From the NCBI RefSeq assembly GCF_002498065.1, contig NZ_DAFZ01000076.1, positions 1 through 5,618 of the forward strand: DNA of 5,618 bases. The letters are read 5' to 3'. Under the pieces are notes generated by a model. It saw only the letters and a list, made by a program, of their open reading frames with translations, ran no database searches and was not told the origin of the DNA. Shown in pieces: positions 4,926 through 5,618 of this stretch (position 1 is its first letter; the number at the start of each line of letters is the position of its first letter). The position numbers and the translations under genes were made by a program. Source of the stretch: Methanoculleus sp. UBA208. Its GTDB lineage: Archaea > Halobacteriota > Methanomicrobia > Methanomicrobiales > Methanoculleaceae.

Positions 4926-5618
4926 ATGCCGAACGCTCCTACTCACAGACTGCTCCAGGTCGAGTTCGGTACGTCTCAGATCAAAGAAACTCCTGACGGG
5001 GGCCTGAAGGTCTTCGGCGTGAAGCTGCTCGCCGAGGGAACCTGGACGGACTCGAACGTCGGGAGCCCCCTGTACTATCCTGTTCAGACGCTCCAGGCAT
5101 ACGCGACGAACTGGACCGATCGATCTCTCTGGATCAGGCACTCCGGGATAACGCCCTGGAGCATCACCGACCGGATCGCCGAGATCGAGGATATCCGCTT
5201 CGAGTCCGACGCGGTCGTCGGCGACCTCTTCTTCCACGGCCGGACACAGAACTCGAAGGACTCGATCGCGTACATCAAATACTGCCAGGAGACCGGGCGG
5301 CCGGTCTTCGTCTCGGTGGAACACACCGGGAAAGAACGCTTCGACGCCGCCAAGTCTCGCTGGGAGGCCGAGAGCCTGGTCTTCTATGGGGCAGCTCTCG
5401 TCAATCGAGGGGCCTGCAAGAAGTGCAACCTCCCGACCAGGAAAGAAGGGGAAAAGGAGGACGAACTCATGGACGAGAAGAAACTCGCCGAATTTGAGGG
5501 CCAGATCAAGACCCTCGCGGAAACGGTCGGGAAACTGACCGAAGGCCTGGCCGGAGTGATGAAACACCTCGATGCCCAGGCGGTACAGATGAAGACCCTC
5601 GCGGAGAAGACTCCCGAG
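4926..5618 (+). CDS. Probable prohead protease with scaffold-like C-terminus, 3'-truncated by the window edge
   Basis: The frame is open from the ATG at 4926 to the window end (231 residues visible). An in-frame TAG at 4920 rules out an earlier start. Seen: a beta-rich N-terminal domain; LWIRHSG with His72; a central strand pair (VVGDLFFHGRT, 97-107); ETGRPVFVSVEHTG with Ser130; and AESLVFYGAALVNRGACKKC (148-167). This order matches HK97-type (S78) prohead proteases, where a His, a Ser in a V-S motif and a later acidic residue (here perhaps Glu149) form the catalytic site; residue roles are inferred. After a charged linker (171-182), residues 183-231 form a likely coiled coil, as in proteases fused to a scaffold. 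Position after the portal and F-like genes fits. The ribosome-binding site at 4926 is weak, in contrast to the perfect one inside the gene at 5454-5460. Confidence 0.75.
   Translation, partial: MPNAPTHRLLQVEFGTSQIKETPDGGLKVFGVKLLAEGTWTDSNVGSPLYYPVQTLQAYATNWTDRSLWIRHSGITPWSITDRIAEIEDIRFESDAVVGDLFFHGRTQNSKDSIAYIKYCQETGRPVFVSVEHTGKERFDAAKSRWEAESLVFYGAALVNRGACKKCNLPTRKEGEKEDELMDEKKLAEFEGQIKTLAETVGKLTEGLAGVMKHLDAQAVQMKTLAEKTPE
5454..5460 (+). promoter_or_regulatory. Internal ribosome-binding site AAGGAGG for in-frame ATG 5469
   Basis: A perfect AAGGAGG lies eight bases before an in-frame ATG, at the junction between the protease domain and the coiled coil. It is the best-spaced ribosome-binding site in the window. 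The bases also encode part of a Lys/Glu-rich linker, so coding chance cannot be excluded. Confidence 0.55.
5469..5618 (+). CDS. Possible nested scaffold protein started inside the protease gene (partial)
   Basis: Same frame as the 4926 gene, starting at Met182 (MDEKKLAEFEGQIKTLAE). It would produce only the coiled-coil part, without the protease domain, and continue past the window edge. Lambda (C and Nu3) makes its scaffold this way, from an in-frame internal start in the 3' part of the protease gene, so that scaffold is made in excess over protease. Here the internal site is strong and the outer site weak, which gives the right direction of expression. Support is the AAGGAGG spacing and the domain boundary only. 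Confidence 0.45.
   Translation, partial: MDEKKLAEFEGQIKTLAETVGKLTEGLAGVMKHLDAQAVQMKTLAEKTPE
5502..5605 (+). repeat. Near-identical 20-base repeat pair in the coiled-coil coding region
   Basis: Bases 5502-5521 and 5586-5605 differ at one position and encode Q-I/M-K-T-L-A-E. The repeat distance is 84 bases, 28 residues or exactly four heptads. This keeps coiled-coil register and suggests growth of the coil by an old internal duplication, or strong constraint on it. Confidence 0.6.

Noticed and set aside
1..5618. CRISPR array, tRNA, att site or insertion sequence
   Set aside because: No spaced direct-repeat series, cloverleaf pattern, transposase motif or terminal inverted repeats were seen.

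Overview
The window is the head-assembly and DNA-packaging module of a head-tailed (caudoviricetes-type) virus or provirus. All credible genes are on the + strand. The DNA is GC-rich, with a strong preference for GC-ending codons (CGG, CTC, GTC, ATC). The ribosome-binding sites are canonical (GGAGG, GTGAT), and the two gaps with TATA-like AT-rich stretches would suit an archaeal host. My best guess is a virus of a GC-rich methanogenic euryarchaeon such as a Methanomicrobiales member. This rests on codon style and signal style only; a GC-rich bacterial host is not excluded.

Layout. The large terminase subunit enters from the left edge without its start (3-1442). The portal protein follows (1439-2722), then a Mu-F/SPP1-gp7-like head morphogenesis protein (2719-3519). 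These genes are joined by 4-base ATGA overlaps, and the third is joined to the next gene by a 1-base TGATG overlap, so translational coupling is likely. Next is a small protein with an HExxH zinc-metallopeptidase motif (3519-4046). It overlaps by 25 bases a protein made of a beta-rich (PKD/Ig-like) domain, a Pro/Asp/Glu linker and a C-terminal membrane helix (4022-4546). After a short AT-rich gap comes a small putative DNA-binding protein that seems to combine a helix-turn-helix with a ribbon-helix-helix (4573-4884). After a 41-base gap with two small dyads, a probable prohead protease with a coiled-coil C-terminus (4926 onward) runs off the right edge. The major capsid protein would be expected just beyond.

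How they work together. Terminase pumps and cuts DNA through the portal ring. The gp7/F-like protein is a minor head component attached near the portal. The protease/scaffold shapes and matures the procapsid. The HExxH protein, the membrane-anchored protein and the two-domain DNA-binding protein are accessory additions with no assigned role, and they are the least ordinary part of the window.

Two genes contain an in-frame internal ATG behind a perfect AAGGAGG ribosome-binding site (4397 and 5469). The second would release the scaffold-like C-terminal part of the protease as a separate protein, as lambda C/Nu3 does. There are no tRNA or rRNA genes, CRISPR arrays, insertion sequences or att sites that I can see, and no gene-free stretch longer than about 41 bases.
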